Positions 50,150 to 59,526 are shown, counted from the first letter of the stretch. The stretch is 64,000 bases of DNA from MED-G105 sp039819085 (GCA_039819085.1 JBCBSQ010000001.1:186001-250000), one strand, 5' to 3'. Program-made: numbers and translations. Notes: generated from the sequence alone by a model not told the origin.

Positions 50150-52852
50150 GTGAGCGCGATCTTTAGCGAAGCGGCCGACGTATGCTGGAGCGGGTTTCTC
50201 AGCGGAATTGACGCCGGCAAGGCGAGAGATGCGGCGGCCAAAGGCGATCCATCGCTCGGGGCGAGCTTGAAAACTGTTCTCGCGGAGACGTTGCGCGCTG
50301 ATCTTGCGGGTGGCGCGCCGGCCCAGATCGCCGCTGAACGACGCGCCGCGGCGGTTGACTTCGCGTTAGAGCGTTTGTCGATGTCCATGTCATCTGTTCA
50401 CGAACCGTTGGCGATTGTCGGCGTTGGGGGGTATGGGCGCGGACTTCTTGCGCCTTATTCCGACGTCGACCTGCTTTTTCTGTCGCGCCGAGAGATGGAC
50501 GACGGCGTGCGGGAGTCGATTGCGTCCATATTGTATCCGCTTTGGGACGCAGGGCTTATCGTTGGCCATGCGGGCCACAGCGTGCGCGGGGCGGTCTCGG
50601 CCGCGAAGTCGGATATAACAACGTGTACATCCTACCTTGACGCCAGGTTCATCTCGGGGGACGAAGATATATATCGCATATTCTCCGACGACTATGACGT
50701 ATACCGGCGGCGCTCGGGCGGGCGCTTTACGCGGGCGAAGCTTGCGGAATTGAAAGCGCGCAGACAATCCGCGCAGAGCGTCGCTCATGATCTTGAACCC
50801 GACCTCAAAGAGGGGCGGGGCGGCCTGCGCGACCTTGACGCATTGGGATGGATCTACCGCTATCTGACGGGCGCCGATGCATGGCGCGGGGATGGATTGG
50901 TCGATGTGATTGGCGCCGAAGAGGTGCGCCGCTTGCGGCGGGCTCGTCTTCATTTGTGGGCGGTGCGGACGCACCTGCATGATTTGTCGGCTCGTGCGGA
51001 CGATCAGGTGACATTCGACCTTCAGCCGGAGCTCGCGGAGCGCCTCGGCTATGCTGACCGTCGTCGCGCGAGCGGCGCCGAGCGGCTGATGAAGCATTTG
51101 CGCCTGAATGCGATCACAGTTACGCGGCTGACGCGCATTGCGCTCGCCCGCCTTGAAGAGCGTACGGCGGCCCTGTCACACTGGCGCCCGCGCGCGACGC
51201 CAAAAGCGCTGACTGCTGATGAAGCGCCAGGTCGGCCGAATGTTCGGCTCAGGACGGGGAGACTTGACTTCACGAGCGCAACCGCCGCTCGCAACGCGCC
51301 GATTGATTTGTTTCGGATCTTTCGCGCCAAGTCGAAACGTCCGGACCTTGAATTGCACCCTGACGCGCTGGAGTTGATCGCGGCGGAAACGCGTCGGCTG
51401 CCCCAGGAGGTTCGCGGGGATCGAGGCATTCGCGATGTCTTCCTTGCGACGCTTGAGGCTGCGAGGCGACCTTTGCCTGTTTTGCGCAGCATGTCCGAGT
51501 GCGGACTGCTCGGGCGATACCTGCCGACGCTTGGCCGCGTCACAGGTCAGGTTGAGTACGGCCTTTACCGGCGGTACTCGATCGAAGAGACGATCATTCG
51601 ATCGCTCGACGCATATGCCCGCCTGAGATTCCGCGATCTCGGCGAGGCGCATCCGATCGCGGCCGGGATCCTCCGGCGTAAGGCGCGCCGCCGCGCCGTC
51701 CTGGTCACGATCTTGTTGCAGGAAACGTCCTGGGCCGTCTCAGATCGCGCGCCTGAGACCGTTGAACGGTCGGCGCGCAGGATCGCGCGACGCTTTCTGG
51801 AAGACGAACGCGCTGTGGCGGACGTCGCATGGTGCGCGGCGCGGCCTGACCGGCTGATCGAAGTGGCCGAGCGGCGCAACATCAGCGAAGCGGAGACGAT
51901 CCTGGATTTCGCTGCGGATGTGGGAACGGTCGCGCGACTAGAAACGCTTTTGGCGCTGACGGTCTGTCGGCACCTGGTCGTCAGTGAAGACCGGTGGAAT
52001 CCATGGACGCGTCGCCAGGTCGGCGCGCTTTACTTTGGCGCGCGGGCGGCGCTCGCGGGCGGTGGGCCGGCGCTGGCTGCGTTTCAGCGTGAGGAGGAGG
52101 CGGCGTTGTCGGCCGCGCTTGGGGACGCGCCGGGGATGGGGCGAGAGCGAAACCCTGAGGCGCTCGCTGCAAGGTTCGCCAGGGAAGGCGCGTTGCGGCT
52201 TCCCTCACAATTGATCATCAGGGGTGTTGCGGCGGCTGCCGCCGCGCAGGATGCGCCCGACGGGATATCCGTCGACGTCGCGAACGCAGACGCGGGCATT
52301 GAGGCCGTAATTGCGGCGCCTGACCGCCCGGGGCTTTTGGGGGATCTTGCCGGCGCCGCGGCTTCAGCGGGCGCGAACGTCAGGCTTCTGCACGCCATGC
52401 TTATGGATGGTCGGGCGCTCGACTTTTTCGTTTTTGCGCCTGTCGATGACGCGACCGGGCTGCGGGAAGCTGAATTTTTGACTGGCCTCAGAAATGCCCT
52501 GCTGATCGCCGCTGCGGGTACGGCGGGAAAAGGCCTCAAGGCGCCGCCACCGCGAATCGGGGATCGGCGGGCGCTGTTCCAGGTTCGGCCGGACGTGCGA
52601 ATTGATGCGGACGCGCTAGACGACCAGACGCTCATTGAGGCGGAAGGCCGCGACCGGCCAGGGCTGTTGCGTGACGTGGCGCACGCGCTGACCGAAGAAG
52701 GGGCGGCGATTCGGTCCGCACATATCGCGACTTATGGCGCGAAGGCGTGCGACGCGTTCTATGTGACGCCAGTGGGCGGCGCGTCGTTCACAAGCGATGC
52801 GCTTGCGGCCATTGAAAGGCGTCTTCTGGCGACGCTGAAAGGCGCGCCATAG
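50150..52852 (+). CDS. glnD: [Protein-PII] uridylyltransferase GlnD with degenerate HD domain
   Basis: A 900-residue nitrogen sensor that uridylylates PII when glutamine is low. The nucleotidyltransferase site is intact: VGGYGRGLLAPYSDVDLLFL and LKEGRGGLRDLDALGWIYRYL. Two C-terminal ACT domains are clear (PDRPGLLGDLAGAAASAGANV and DRPGLLRDVAHALTEEGAAI). The HD domain, which removes uridylyl groups, has lost its ligands. Where GlnD has FHxYTVDxH, this protein has LYRRYSIEET (472-481), giving Arg474 and Thr481. Where GlnD has FHDIxKG, it has LQETSWA, giving Gln524 and Glu525. Flanking sequence (LLGRYLPTLGRVTGQ) aligns well, so the domain is present but probably inactive. It starts 9 bases after mutS. 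Confidence 0.95.
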   Translation: MSAIFSEAADVCWSGFLSGIDAGKARDAAAKGDPSLGASLKTVLAETLRADLAGGAPAQIAAERRAAAVDFALERLSMSMSSVHEPLAIVGVGGYGRGLLAPYSDVDLLFLSRREMDDGVRESIASILYPLWDAGLIVGHAGHSVRGAVSAAKSDITTCTSYLDARFISGDEDIYRIFSDDYDVYRRRSGGRFTRAKLAELKARRQSAQSVAHDLEPDLKEGRGGLRDLDALGWIYRYLTGADAWRGDGLVDVIGAEEVRRLRRARLHLWAVRTHLHDLSARADDQVTFDLQPELAERLGYADRRRASGAERLMKHLRLNAITVTRLTRIALARLEERTAALSHWRPRATPKALTADEAPGRPNVRLRTGRLDFTSATAARNAPIDLFRIFRAKSKRPDLELHPDALELIAAETRRLPQEVRGDRGIRDVFLATLEAARRPLPVLRSMSECGLLGRYLPTLGRVTGQVEYGLYRRYSIEETIIRSLDAYARLRFRDLGEAHPIAAGILRRKARRRAVLVTILLQETSWAVSDRAPETVERSARRIARRFLEDERAVADVAWCAARPDRLIEVAERRNISEAETILDFAADVGTVARLETLLALTVCRHLVVSEDRWNPWTRRQVGALYFGARAALAGGGPALAAFQREEEAALSAALGDAPGMGRERNPEALAARFAREGALRLPSQLIIRGVAAAAAAQDAPDGISVDVANADAGIEAVIAAPDRPGLLGDLAGAAASAGANVRLLHAMLMDGRALDFFVFAPVDDATGLREAEFLTGLRNALLIAAAGTAGKGLKAPPPRIGDRRALFQVRPDVRIDADALDDQTLIEAEGRDRPGLLRDVAHALTEEGAAIRSAHIATYGAKACDAFYVTPVGGASFTSDALAAIERRLLATLKGAP

Positions 52853-52913
52853 CGCGCGACCCCGAACGCGCCCAAACCAACGAAGCCACAGCCATCATTC
52901 CATCGGGACGTTT

Positions 52914-54509
52914 ATGCGCGCGCCATTTCTGAAATCCCTCGCGACGGTCAGCGGCTTCACCATGGTGAGCCGGGTACTTGGCTTCGTCCGCCAGATCCTG
53001 ATCGCCGGGGTCATCGGCGCGGGCGGCAATCCTGTGGCCGATGCGTTCTGGGCGGCGTTTCGCCTGCCGAACATGTTCAGGCGCTTGTTTGCGGAAGGAG
53101 CGTTTCAGGCCGCCTTTGTGCCCTTGTTTCAGGGGAAAACGATTGACGCGGCGGCGGGCGATCTGAACGCGGCGAAGCGGTTCGCCGAGGAGGTGCTGGC
53201 GGGTCTCCTTTTTATTCTCAGTATTCTGACGACGATCGTGATGATCGCCGCGCCCGCGGTCATTTGGCTGGTCGCAAGCGGCTTTTCGGCGGATGCGGAG
53301 AAGTTTGACCTTACGGTATTCTACCTGCGCGTAATGTTTCCCTATCTCGCCTGCATGTCGATCGTCGGCCTTTTGTCGGGGATCCTCAACTCGGTCGACC
53401 GGTTCATGGCGTACGCTGGCGCGCCCCTGCTGCTCAACATCTGTCAGATTGCGGCCTTGTTGGCGTATTCCGGGGGCGCGGTCGCCGTCACGGGAACAGC
53501 GCTTGCGATTGCGACGACCGTCAGCGGCGTTCTTCAGGTCGCGCTACTTGCTTGGGGCGCAAGTCGCCAGGGGCTTTTGCCGCGCCTCAGAATTCCAGAA
53601 TTTACGCCGGACGTTCGTCGATTGCTGGCGCTCGGCGCGCCGGGGTTCGTGTCCGCGGCGGCGGTGCAAATCAACATCATTGTGGGGACGAATATCGCGA
53701 GCCGCCAGCCGGGCGCGGTCTCTTGGCTGATGAACGCCGACCAGCTTTATCAGTTGCCGCTGTCGCTGATTGGGATCGCGCTTGGCACAGTGCTGTTGCC
53801 GACCTTGTCGCGGCGGGTGAAGAGCGGCGATGAGCCGGGCGCGGTCCGCGCGCTTAACCGCGCGGTGGAGCTTTCCGCCTTGCTGGTGCTGCCGGCGTCG
53901 GCGGGGTTTCTTGTCCTCGCCGAACCCATTTGCGATGCGCTGTTCCGCGGGCTCGCGGGCGACGCGTTAGGGCTGTTTGGTCGGCGCGGCTCGGCGTTCA
54001 CCGCGGAGGACGCGGCCATGACGGGGGCGGCGCTCGCATTGTTCGCCGCCGGATTGCCGGCGTTTGTATGGCAGAAGGTATTCCTGCCCGCCTATTTCGC
54101 GCGTGAAGACACGCGCACGCCTATGGTCTATGCGTTGTGGGCGATCGCGGCCAACACGGCTCTTGCGCTCGCGCTCTTCCCTGTTTTCGGATTTCTTGGC
54201 GTCGCGCTCGCCACCAGCCTCGCCGGGTGGTTGCAGGCGGCGCTTCTCGCGATTGGCCTCATCGGAAGCGGCCGCTTTGCGCCCGATGGCCGCCTCACCC
54301 GGCGCGTTCCGGCGATCGCGGGAGCGTCGGCGGCGATGGCGGGCGCCTTGTACGCCGCGCTTCCTCACACTGAACGGTTGACGGCGCTCGCTTTTGGTCG
54401 CGACTGGCTCGCCGTCGGCGCGCTCGTCGTCGCCGGCGGCGCCGTTTATGGCGCGGCGGTCCTCCTGCTTGGCGGCGTGCGCGTCAGCGACTACAAAGCC
54501 GCTTCTTGA
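52914..54509 (+). CDS. murJ: Lipid II flippase MurJ
   Basis: A 531-residue membrane protein with about 14 helices. Family markers are GFTMVSRVLGFVRQILIAGVIGAG, DAFWAAFRLPNMFRRLFAEGAFQAAFVPLF, and MFPYLACMSIVGLLSGILNS. It moves lipid II across the inner membrane. The conserved arginines and charged residues of the first two helices are present. It lies 61 bases after glnD and overlaps the open frame of trpS by a few bases, but the likely trpS start is after its stop. Confidence 0.96.
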   Translation: MRAPFLKSLATVSGFTMVSRVLGFVRQILIAGVIGAGGNPVADAFWAAFRLPNMFRRLFAEGAFQAAFVPLFQGKTIDAAAGDLNAAKRFAEEVLAGLLFILSILTTIVMIAAPAVIWLVASGFSADAEKFDLTVFYLRVMFPYLACMSIVGLLSGILNSVDRFMAYAGAPLLLNICQIAALLAYSGGAVAVTGTALAIATTVSGVLQVALLAWGASRQGLLPRLRIPEFTPDVRRLLALGAPGFVSAAAVQINIIVGTNIASRQPGAVSWLMNADQLYQLPLSLIGIALGTVLLPTLSRRVKSGDEPGAVRALNRAVELSALLVLPASAGFLVLAEPICDALFRGLAGDALGLFGRRGSAFTAEDAAMTGAALALFAAGLPAFVWQKVFLPAYFAREDTRTPMVYALWAIAANTALALALFPVFGFLGVALATSLAGWLQAALLAIGLIGSGRFAPDGRLTRRVPAIAGASAAMAGALYAALPHTERLTALAFGRDWLAVGALVVAGGAVYGAAVLLLGGVRVSDYKAAS

Positions 54510-54529
54510 AACGGCGAGGAAGAGGCGAG

Positions 54530-55564
54530 TTGAACGTGGGCGATTATCAGGGGCCGGAGCGCGTGCTCTCCGGCGTGCAGACGTCTGGCAAGCTGCATAT
54601 CGGCAACTATCTTGGCGCGCTGCGCAAGTTCGTCGACTTGCAGCATGAGGTGGACTGCTTCTTCTTCCTGGCTGACATGCACTCCATCACTGTCTGGCAG
54701 GATCCGGCGGCCTTGCGCGCCCAGAGCTTCAACATCGCCGCAAGCTATCTCGCCGCGGGCGTTGATCCGGAAAAAGCGACGATCTTCCATCAGTCAGCGG
54801 TGCCGGCGCACGCCGAGCTCGCCTGGATCTTTAACTGCGTCGCCCGGCTTGGCTGGCTCGATCGCATGACGCAGTTCAAGGACAAGGCGGGCAAAGACAA
54901 AGAGCGAGCGTCGGTGGGGCTTTATACCTATCCGGTTCTTCAGGCCGCGGATATTCTGGTCTACAAGGCGACGCATGTGCCCGTCGGCGAGGACCAGAAG
55001 CAGCACCTGGAGCTGTCGCGCGACATCGCTGGCAAGTTCAATCATGACTACGGCGTTGAGGGTTTTTTCCCGCTGCCTGAACCTTTGATCAGGGGCCAGT
55101 TCGGATCGGCTGGCGCGCGCATCATGTCGCTGCGCGACGGAACCGCGAAAATGTCGAAGTCGGATCCCTCTGAAAATGCGTGTCTGTTTCTCGCCGATGA
55201 CGTCGATACGCTGGCGCGAAAGGTGAAAAAAGCGAAGACCGACCCGGAACCCTTGCCGTCTGAACCTGATGGTCTTGAAGGCCGGCCGGAGGCGGCGAAC
55301 CTCGTCGGGATTTACGCCGCGCTTTCCGGCAAGACGGATCAAGAGGTTCTGGGTGAGTTCGGCGGGCAGGGCTTCGGCGTGTTCAAGCCGGCTCTCGCGG
55401 AGCTTGTAGTGGAAAAGATCGCGCCCATTGGTGACGAATTGCGCCGTCTTGAGGCGGATACGGACTATCTCGCTGGCGTCCTGCGAAAGGGGGCGGAAAA
55501 GGCCGCCGCGATTGCTGATCCGCTGGTGGCGGAGGTCAAATCGATTGTGGGCTTCGTGCAATAA
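54530..55564 (+). CDS. trpS: Tryptophan--tRNA ligase
   Basis: A 344-residue class I aminoacyl-tRNA synthetase. HIGH-type motif LHIGNYLGAL is near the N-terminus after RVLSGVQTSG, and KMSKS is present in TAKMSKSDPSENACL. In between, GLYTYPVLQAADILVYKATHVPVGEDQKQHLELSRDIA forms the Trp/AMP site. The start is taken as the TTG at 54530 with GGAAGAGG upstream; a GTG at 54536 or a TTG at 54506 are alternatives. Last gene of the mutS-glnD-murJ-trpS block, 20 bases after murJ. Confidence 0.96.
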   Translation: MNVGDYQGPERVLSGVQTSGKLHIGNYLGALRKFVDLQHEVDCFFFLADMHSITVWQDPAALRAQSFNIAASYLAAGVDPEKATIFHQSAVPAHAELAWIFNCVARLGWLDRMTQFKDKAGKDKERASVGLYTYPVLQAADILVYKATHVPVGEDQKQHLELSRDIAGKFNHDYGVEGFFPLPEPLIRGQFGSAGARIMSLRDGTAKMSKSDPSENACLFLADDVDTLARKVKKAKTDPEPLPSEPDGLEGRPEAANLVGIYAALSGKTDQEVLGEFGGQGFGVFKPALAELVVEKIAPIGDELRRLEADTDYLAGVLRKGAEKAAAIADPLVAEVKSIVGFVQ

Positions 55565-55716
55565 AGGCGCGGCGGGTCCGGAAAGTCTAGCAGCGCTCAT
55601 CGCGGGTGACTGCTAACATATTGAATATCATAGATTTTTTGTTGATCGACTCCCATGCTTTACGCAAACTTCATTGCCCATGCCCCGAGATGAAGGTGGT
55701 TGCGTAGAGGTTGAAT

Positions 55717-56001
55717 ATGGCGATTGAGACGCGTAGGGCGGACGCAGCGTTCCGCCAACAGATGAATGGGTACCGATTAGCGACGGCGGAAATCCTCTAC
55801 CGCTTGCCGGATCATCGTCACCTTCTTCAGACTTATCTGTGGCAGGACTATGATCTGGCGCCGGAGTACCCCGTCCTGAAACGTTTCCTGGAATTCTGGC
55901 GGCGCGAGCTTGACGGCCCACTGCACTCCATACGGATCGGGTCGAGCGCGGTCATTACCGCGGCTGAGATCGAGGCGGGGTCGTTCTTCTACGCTAACTA
56001 G
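55717..56001 (+). CDS. usg: Usg family protein
   Basis: A 94-residue protein matching the small Usg family: QMNGYRLATAEILYRLPDHRHLLQTYLWQDYDLAPEYP, then FLEFWRRELDGPLHSIRIG. Usg was named from genes upstream of trpF in alphaproteobacteria; its role is unknown. Here it follows trpS after an AT-rich 152-base gap, so it keeps a tryptophan neighbour of another kind. ATG at 55717 has AGAGG upstream. It converges on the Mur ligase, whose stop is 11 bases away. Confidence 0.88.
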   Translation: MAIETRRADAAFRQQMNGYRLATAEILYRLPDHRHLLQTYLWQDYDLAPEYPVLKRFLEFWRRELDGPLHSIRIGSSAVITAAEIEAGSFFYAN

Positions 56002-56011
56002 GCGGCTCTTT

Positions 56012-57418
56012 TCAGGACTTCGCTTTAATCCGGACGAGGAGGTTCGCCGCGAACTCCGAAAGCGTATCGTCGCGCGCCCCCATGACGATCAATCGATCGT
56101 CGGCTCTTGCGGTCGCCACAATGTCGTCGACGCAGTCATCACGGGTCGCCGCAGCCGTCGCATTGACGCCTTTTTCGACGAGCGCATCGACAATGCTCTG
56201 GCTTGAAACGGTTCGTTCGACTGTGCCGCCGAAATAGACCGGCTCCGGCATCCAGAGCAAGTCGTCGGGGCCGAGCCCTGCGGCGAACGCTTCGATAAAC
56301 CCGTCCTTCATCGTCCGTATAGGACCGAATCCATGCGGCTGAAAGACCGCGAGAACACGGCCTGGAAACCTTTTCATTGTGCGCAAAGTGGCGGCGATTT
56401 TGTCCGGGTTGTGCGCGAAGTCGTCGATGACGGTGACGCCCGCCGCTTCGCCGACAATGTCGAAGCGCCGCTTAACGCCTTCAAAATCCGTGAGGGCTGC
56501 GGCCGCGGCGCGAAGGGGGACGCCCGCAGCGCTCGCCGCAGTGATCGCGGCGAGCGCGTTTGCGACATTATGGCGGCCCGGCATCTTCAGAGTCACTTGC
56601 GCGTCCTCGTCGCGGGCCGCATCGCGCGCCAGGAAGCGCGCGCTTGTGGGGCCAAGATCAATGTCGTCCGCGACAAAGTCTGCGTCGTTGCGGTCGATCG
56701 CGTAAGTGAGCGCAGCGCTATGCCTCTGGTCAGCGAAGCGGGCGGTTTCTTCATGGTCAAGATTGATGACGGCGGTCTCCGACTTAGCGACGAACTCGGA
56801 GAATAGCCTGCGCAATTCCTCCATCGACTTGTGGTCGTGGGCGATGTTGTTGAGGACAGCGATCCGGGGACGGAATAACGCGATGGAGCCGTCGCTTTCG
56901 TCGATCTCGCTGACGAAGGCGGGGCCATCGCCGATTCGCGCGCTCGCGAACGGCGCGGCGTCAGAGACGAAGTTCTTCATGACGGCGCCGTTCATGACAG
57001 TCGGATCGCGGCCGGTCGCAGCGAGGATCCAGGCGATCATCGCCGTCGTCGTCGATTTGCCGGAGGTGCCGGCGACCCCGATCGCCAAGTCAGAGGCGTT
57101 GAAGAGTTCAGAGAGCGCTTCGGCGCGCGTGACGCGGCGGGCGCCAAGGCGCTTCGCCGCCGCGACGTCGGGGACCGTGTCCTCGATCGCTGCTGATGCG
57201 ACCAGCGTCTGGTCGGCGCTGACCACGCCAGATCCATCTTGCGGGAAAAGGTCGACGCCGAGCGATTTCAGGTAGTCGAACTTTGCCCCAAGTCGTCCCT
57301 GGTCGAGTGATCTATCCGAGCCGGCGACGTCCGCGCCGCGGGCCTTCAGGATCGCCGCCAGTGGCAGCATGCCGCTGCCGCCGACGCCGCAGAAGAAATA
57401 TTTGCGATTTTCAGCCAT
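56012..57418 (-). CDS. MurC/Mpl-like Mur ligase
   Basis: A 468-residue ATP-dependent peptide ligase. The N-terminal UDP-binding domain has KYFFCGVGGSGMLPLAAIL, and the ATP loop is GTSGKSTT (117-124) in place of the usual GTHGKTTT of MurC and Mpl. It continues with EIDESDGSIALFRPRIAVLNNIAHDHKSME and the C-terminal VIDDFAHNPDKIAATLR. It probably ligates an amino acid or peptide to UDP-MurNAc. It is divergent from an LD-carboxypeptidase, the enzyme that makes murein tripeptide, so an Mpl-like recycling role is attractive. No other mur genes are near, so it is unlikely to be the essential MurC. Start 57418 gives a compact N-terminus. Confidence 0.75.
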   Translation of the reverse strand: MAENRKYFFCGVGGSGMLPLAAILKARGADVAGSDRSLDQGRLGAKFDYLKSLGVDLFPQDGSGVVSADQTLVASAAIEDTVPDVAAAKRLGARRVTRAEALSELFNASDLAIGVAGTSGKSTTTAMIAWILAATGRDPTVMNGAVMKNFVSDAAPFASARIGDGPAFVSEIDESDGSIALFRPRIAVLNNIAHDHKSMEELRRLFSEFVAKSETAVINLDHEETARFADQRHSAALTYAIDRNDADFVADDIDLGPTSARFLARDAARDEDAQVTLKMPGRHNVANALAAITAASAAGVPLRAAAAALTDFEGVKRRFDIVGEAAGVTVIDDFAHNPDKIAATLRTMKRFPGRVLAVFQPHGFGPIRTMKDGFIEAFAAGLGPDDLLWMPEPVYFGGTVERTVSSQSIVDALVEKGVNATAAATRDDCVDDIVATARADDRLIVMGARDDTLSEFAANLLVRIKAKS

Positions 57419-57538
57419 GGTGTCGCCTCCGGATCGCGAGAGCATGCGCCGGATATTTGAGCTTTCCGTCAACATCGCGGCGCTCGAGCGGCCTAAGACG
57501 GAAATAGGAGATCAAGAACCATCACCAAGAATAGCGAC

Positions 57539-58417
57539 ATGACGGGTGGTGAGGCGGCAGCCCGCAAGCGGCGTCTTGTCGTCGTCGCGCCGGCTCGGTC
57601 TTTGCCGCGCGAAGCCGTTGAGCCAGTCCGTCGCGTCGCCGCGTCCCTCTATGGAGACGCGGTTAGCGTCGATTTTCGTGATCAGTGCTTTCTGTCGAAA
57701 GGGCATTTCGCCGGTTCGGACGTTGCGCGCACCGAGGCGTTCGTTGAGGCGGCGAATGACCCGGCCGCGGACGCCGTCTGGTTCGCGCGAGGCGGCTACG
57801 GGGCGGGGCGTTTTGCTCCTGACGTGATCGAACGGTTGGGACCCTCGGCTCGGGCGAAGAAGTATCTCGGCTATTCTGACACGGGGTTTCTGCTGGCGCG
57901 GCTCTACGCAGCCGGCGTTGGCCAGCCGGCGCATGGGCCGATGCCCGCCGATGCATTGCGCGAAGGCGGCGAGGCGGCTATCGCGCGCGCGCTGAAGTGG
58001 CTTGTGGAGGAAGATGAGGCTTCCCTGGAGCCGACCTGTGGGCCTGACGCGCCGCCGCGCGTCGCTTTTAATGCGATCGTTCTGGCGCATGCGCTTCATG
58101 CGGCGCAGAGCCTCGATCTTTCCGGTCATGTGCTGATGATCGAGGAAGTGGCGGAGCATCTTTACGCATTCGATCGGTCGATAGGCGCGGTACTCTCCTC
58201 GCGCGCGGCCCGAGACCTCGCCGGCGTAAGGCTCGGTCGTGTGTTGGACATCCCGGAGAATGAGCCGAGGTTTGACCAGACGCCTCAGGAAATCGTTCGG
58301 TTTTGGTGCGATCGCGTCGGCGCGCCGTTCCTCGGTTCCGCCGATATCGGTCATGACGCCGCAAACAAGGTCGTACCGTTCGGGCGGACGCGATTGGCGC
58401 GTTCGGTCAACGTGTGA
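57539..58417 (+). CDS. S66 LD-carboxypeptidase (LdcA-like)
   Basis: A 292-residue serine peptidase that trims terminal D-Ala from murein tetrapeptide to give tripeptide. The S66 triad seems present: Ser113 in LGYSDTGFLLARLY, Glu203 in HVLMIEEVAEHLY, and His272 in SADIGHDAANKVVPFG. ARGGYGAGRF near residue 84 is the usual substrate loop. No signal peptide is seen, so the enzyme is cytoplasmic, as LdcA is. It is divergent from the Mur ligase, 120 bases away. Confidence 0.88.
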   Translation: MTGGEAAARKRRLVVVAPARSLPREAVEPVRRVAASLYGDAVSVDFRDQCFLSKGHFAGSDVARTEAFVEAANDPAADAVWFARGGYGAGRFAPDVIERLGPSARAKKYLGYSDTGFLLARLYAAGVGQPAHGPMPADALREGGEAAIARALKWLVEEDEASLEPTCGPDAPPRVAFNAIVLAHALHAAQSLDLSGHVLMIEEVAEHLYAFDRSIGAVLSSRAARDLAGVRLGRVLDIPENEPRFDQTPQEIVRFWCDRVGAPFLGSADIGHDAANKVVPFGRTRLARSVNV

Positions 58418-58527
58418 GGGGGCCGGGTTGCGTTGCGAGCGCCCTTCGCTAGGGTCCGGCGAAATGTCGCCTGCGGTTTCCGTTCGGGGGATGGCCGCTC
58501 ATTGTTTCAAGTCTTGGGAGAATTTTG

Positions 58528-59526
58528 ATGAGGATTGGATCATCCATCTCGCGCGCCGCAAAGCTGGGCGCGGCTATGAGTCTAGCGGTTGCGCTTGGCG
58601 CCTGCGGCGGCGCTGAAGAGGTGGCGGACGCAAGCGGCGCCGAGACTTCAGAGGCGCCCGCCGAAGCGCCGGATGCGGAAGAAACTGCGGACAGCGCGGC
58701 TGCTGAGGCGGCGGCGCTCGCGGCGAAGAAACGCGCAGCGTCAGAGGCGTTTCTTCAGGAAAACGCTTCTCGCGACGGCGTCAAGATCACTGAAAGCGGC
58801 TTGCAATACCTCGTTCTGGAAGAGGGCGAGGAAGGCGGTTCCAGTCCGTTGCCCACTGATATTGTCGACGTCCACTATGTCGGCACGCTGATTGATGGCG
58901 TCGAATTTGATTCCTCACGCGCGCGCGGCGCGGCGGCCCGTTTTGAAGCCAACAGGGTGATCGAGGGCTGGATTGAAGGCCTTCAGTTGATGAGCGAAGG
59001 CGACAAGTATCGCTTTTTCGTTCCGTCGGATCTCGCTTATGGCGAAACCGGGACGCCCGGCGGGCCCATCGGTCCGAATGAAGCCTTGATTTTTGATGTG
59101 GAGCTACTGCGCGTGAATAATCCCGAAAAGAACCTCGCCGCGGCTGAAGCGTTTCTCGCTGAGAACGCGAAGAAAGACGGCGTCTCCGCGACGGAAAGCG
59201 GCCTTCAATACAAAGTGCTGAATGAGGGCGACGCGGATGGGTCAAGCCCAAGTGAGGCGAATGTTGTGCGCGTTCACTACGAGGGCCGGCTGCTGAACGG
59301 CACGGTGTTCGACAGCTCGTATGAGCGCGGCGAGCCGGCTGAGTTCCCGCTTGGCCGTGTGATTCCGGGCTGGATCGAAGGCGTTCAGCTTATGAGCGTC
59401 GGCGACAAGTACCAGTTCTATATCAAGCCGGACCTCGCTTATGGCGCGCGTGGCACGCCAGGCGGCCCGATCGGCCCGAACGAGCTCTTGGTGTTCGATG
59501 TGGAGCTCCTTGAGGTCAAGGAGTAG
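58528..59526 (+). CDS. Lipoprotein with two FKBP-type prolyl isomerase domains
   Basis: A 332-residue exported lipoprotein (lipobox LGAC, Cys25). An Ala/Glu-rich acidic linker (about residues 28-65) comes next. Two FKBP domains follow (about 85-197 and 205-332). Each keeps VHYxG, FDSS, VIxGWIEGxQLMS, LAYGxxGTPGGPIGPNE and FDVELL, so both should catalyse prolyl isomerisation. Each domain is preceded by a matching FLxENAxxDGVxxTESGLQY segment, showing duplication of the whole unit. GGGAG lies eight bases before the ATG. Periplasmic folding of outer membrane or exported proteins is the likely role. Confidence 0.9.
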   Translation: MRIGSSISRAAKLGAAMSLAVALGACGGAEEVADASGAETSEAPAEAPDAEETADSAAAEAAALAAKKRAASEAFLQENASRDGVKITESGLQYLVLEEGEEGGSSPLPTDIVDVHYVGTLIDGVEFDSSRARGAAARFEANRVIEGWIEGLQLMSEGDKYRFFVPSDLAYGETGTPGGPIGPNEALIFDVELLRVNNPEKNLAAAEAFLAENAKKDGVSATESGLQYKVLNEGDADGSSPSEANVVRVHYEGRLLNGTVFDSSYERGEPAEFPLGRVIPGWIEGVQLMSVGDKYQFYIKPDLAYGARGTPGGPIGPNELLVFDVELLEVKE

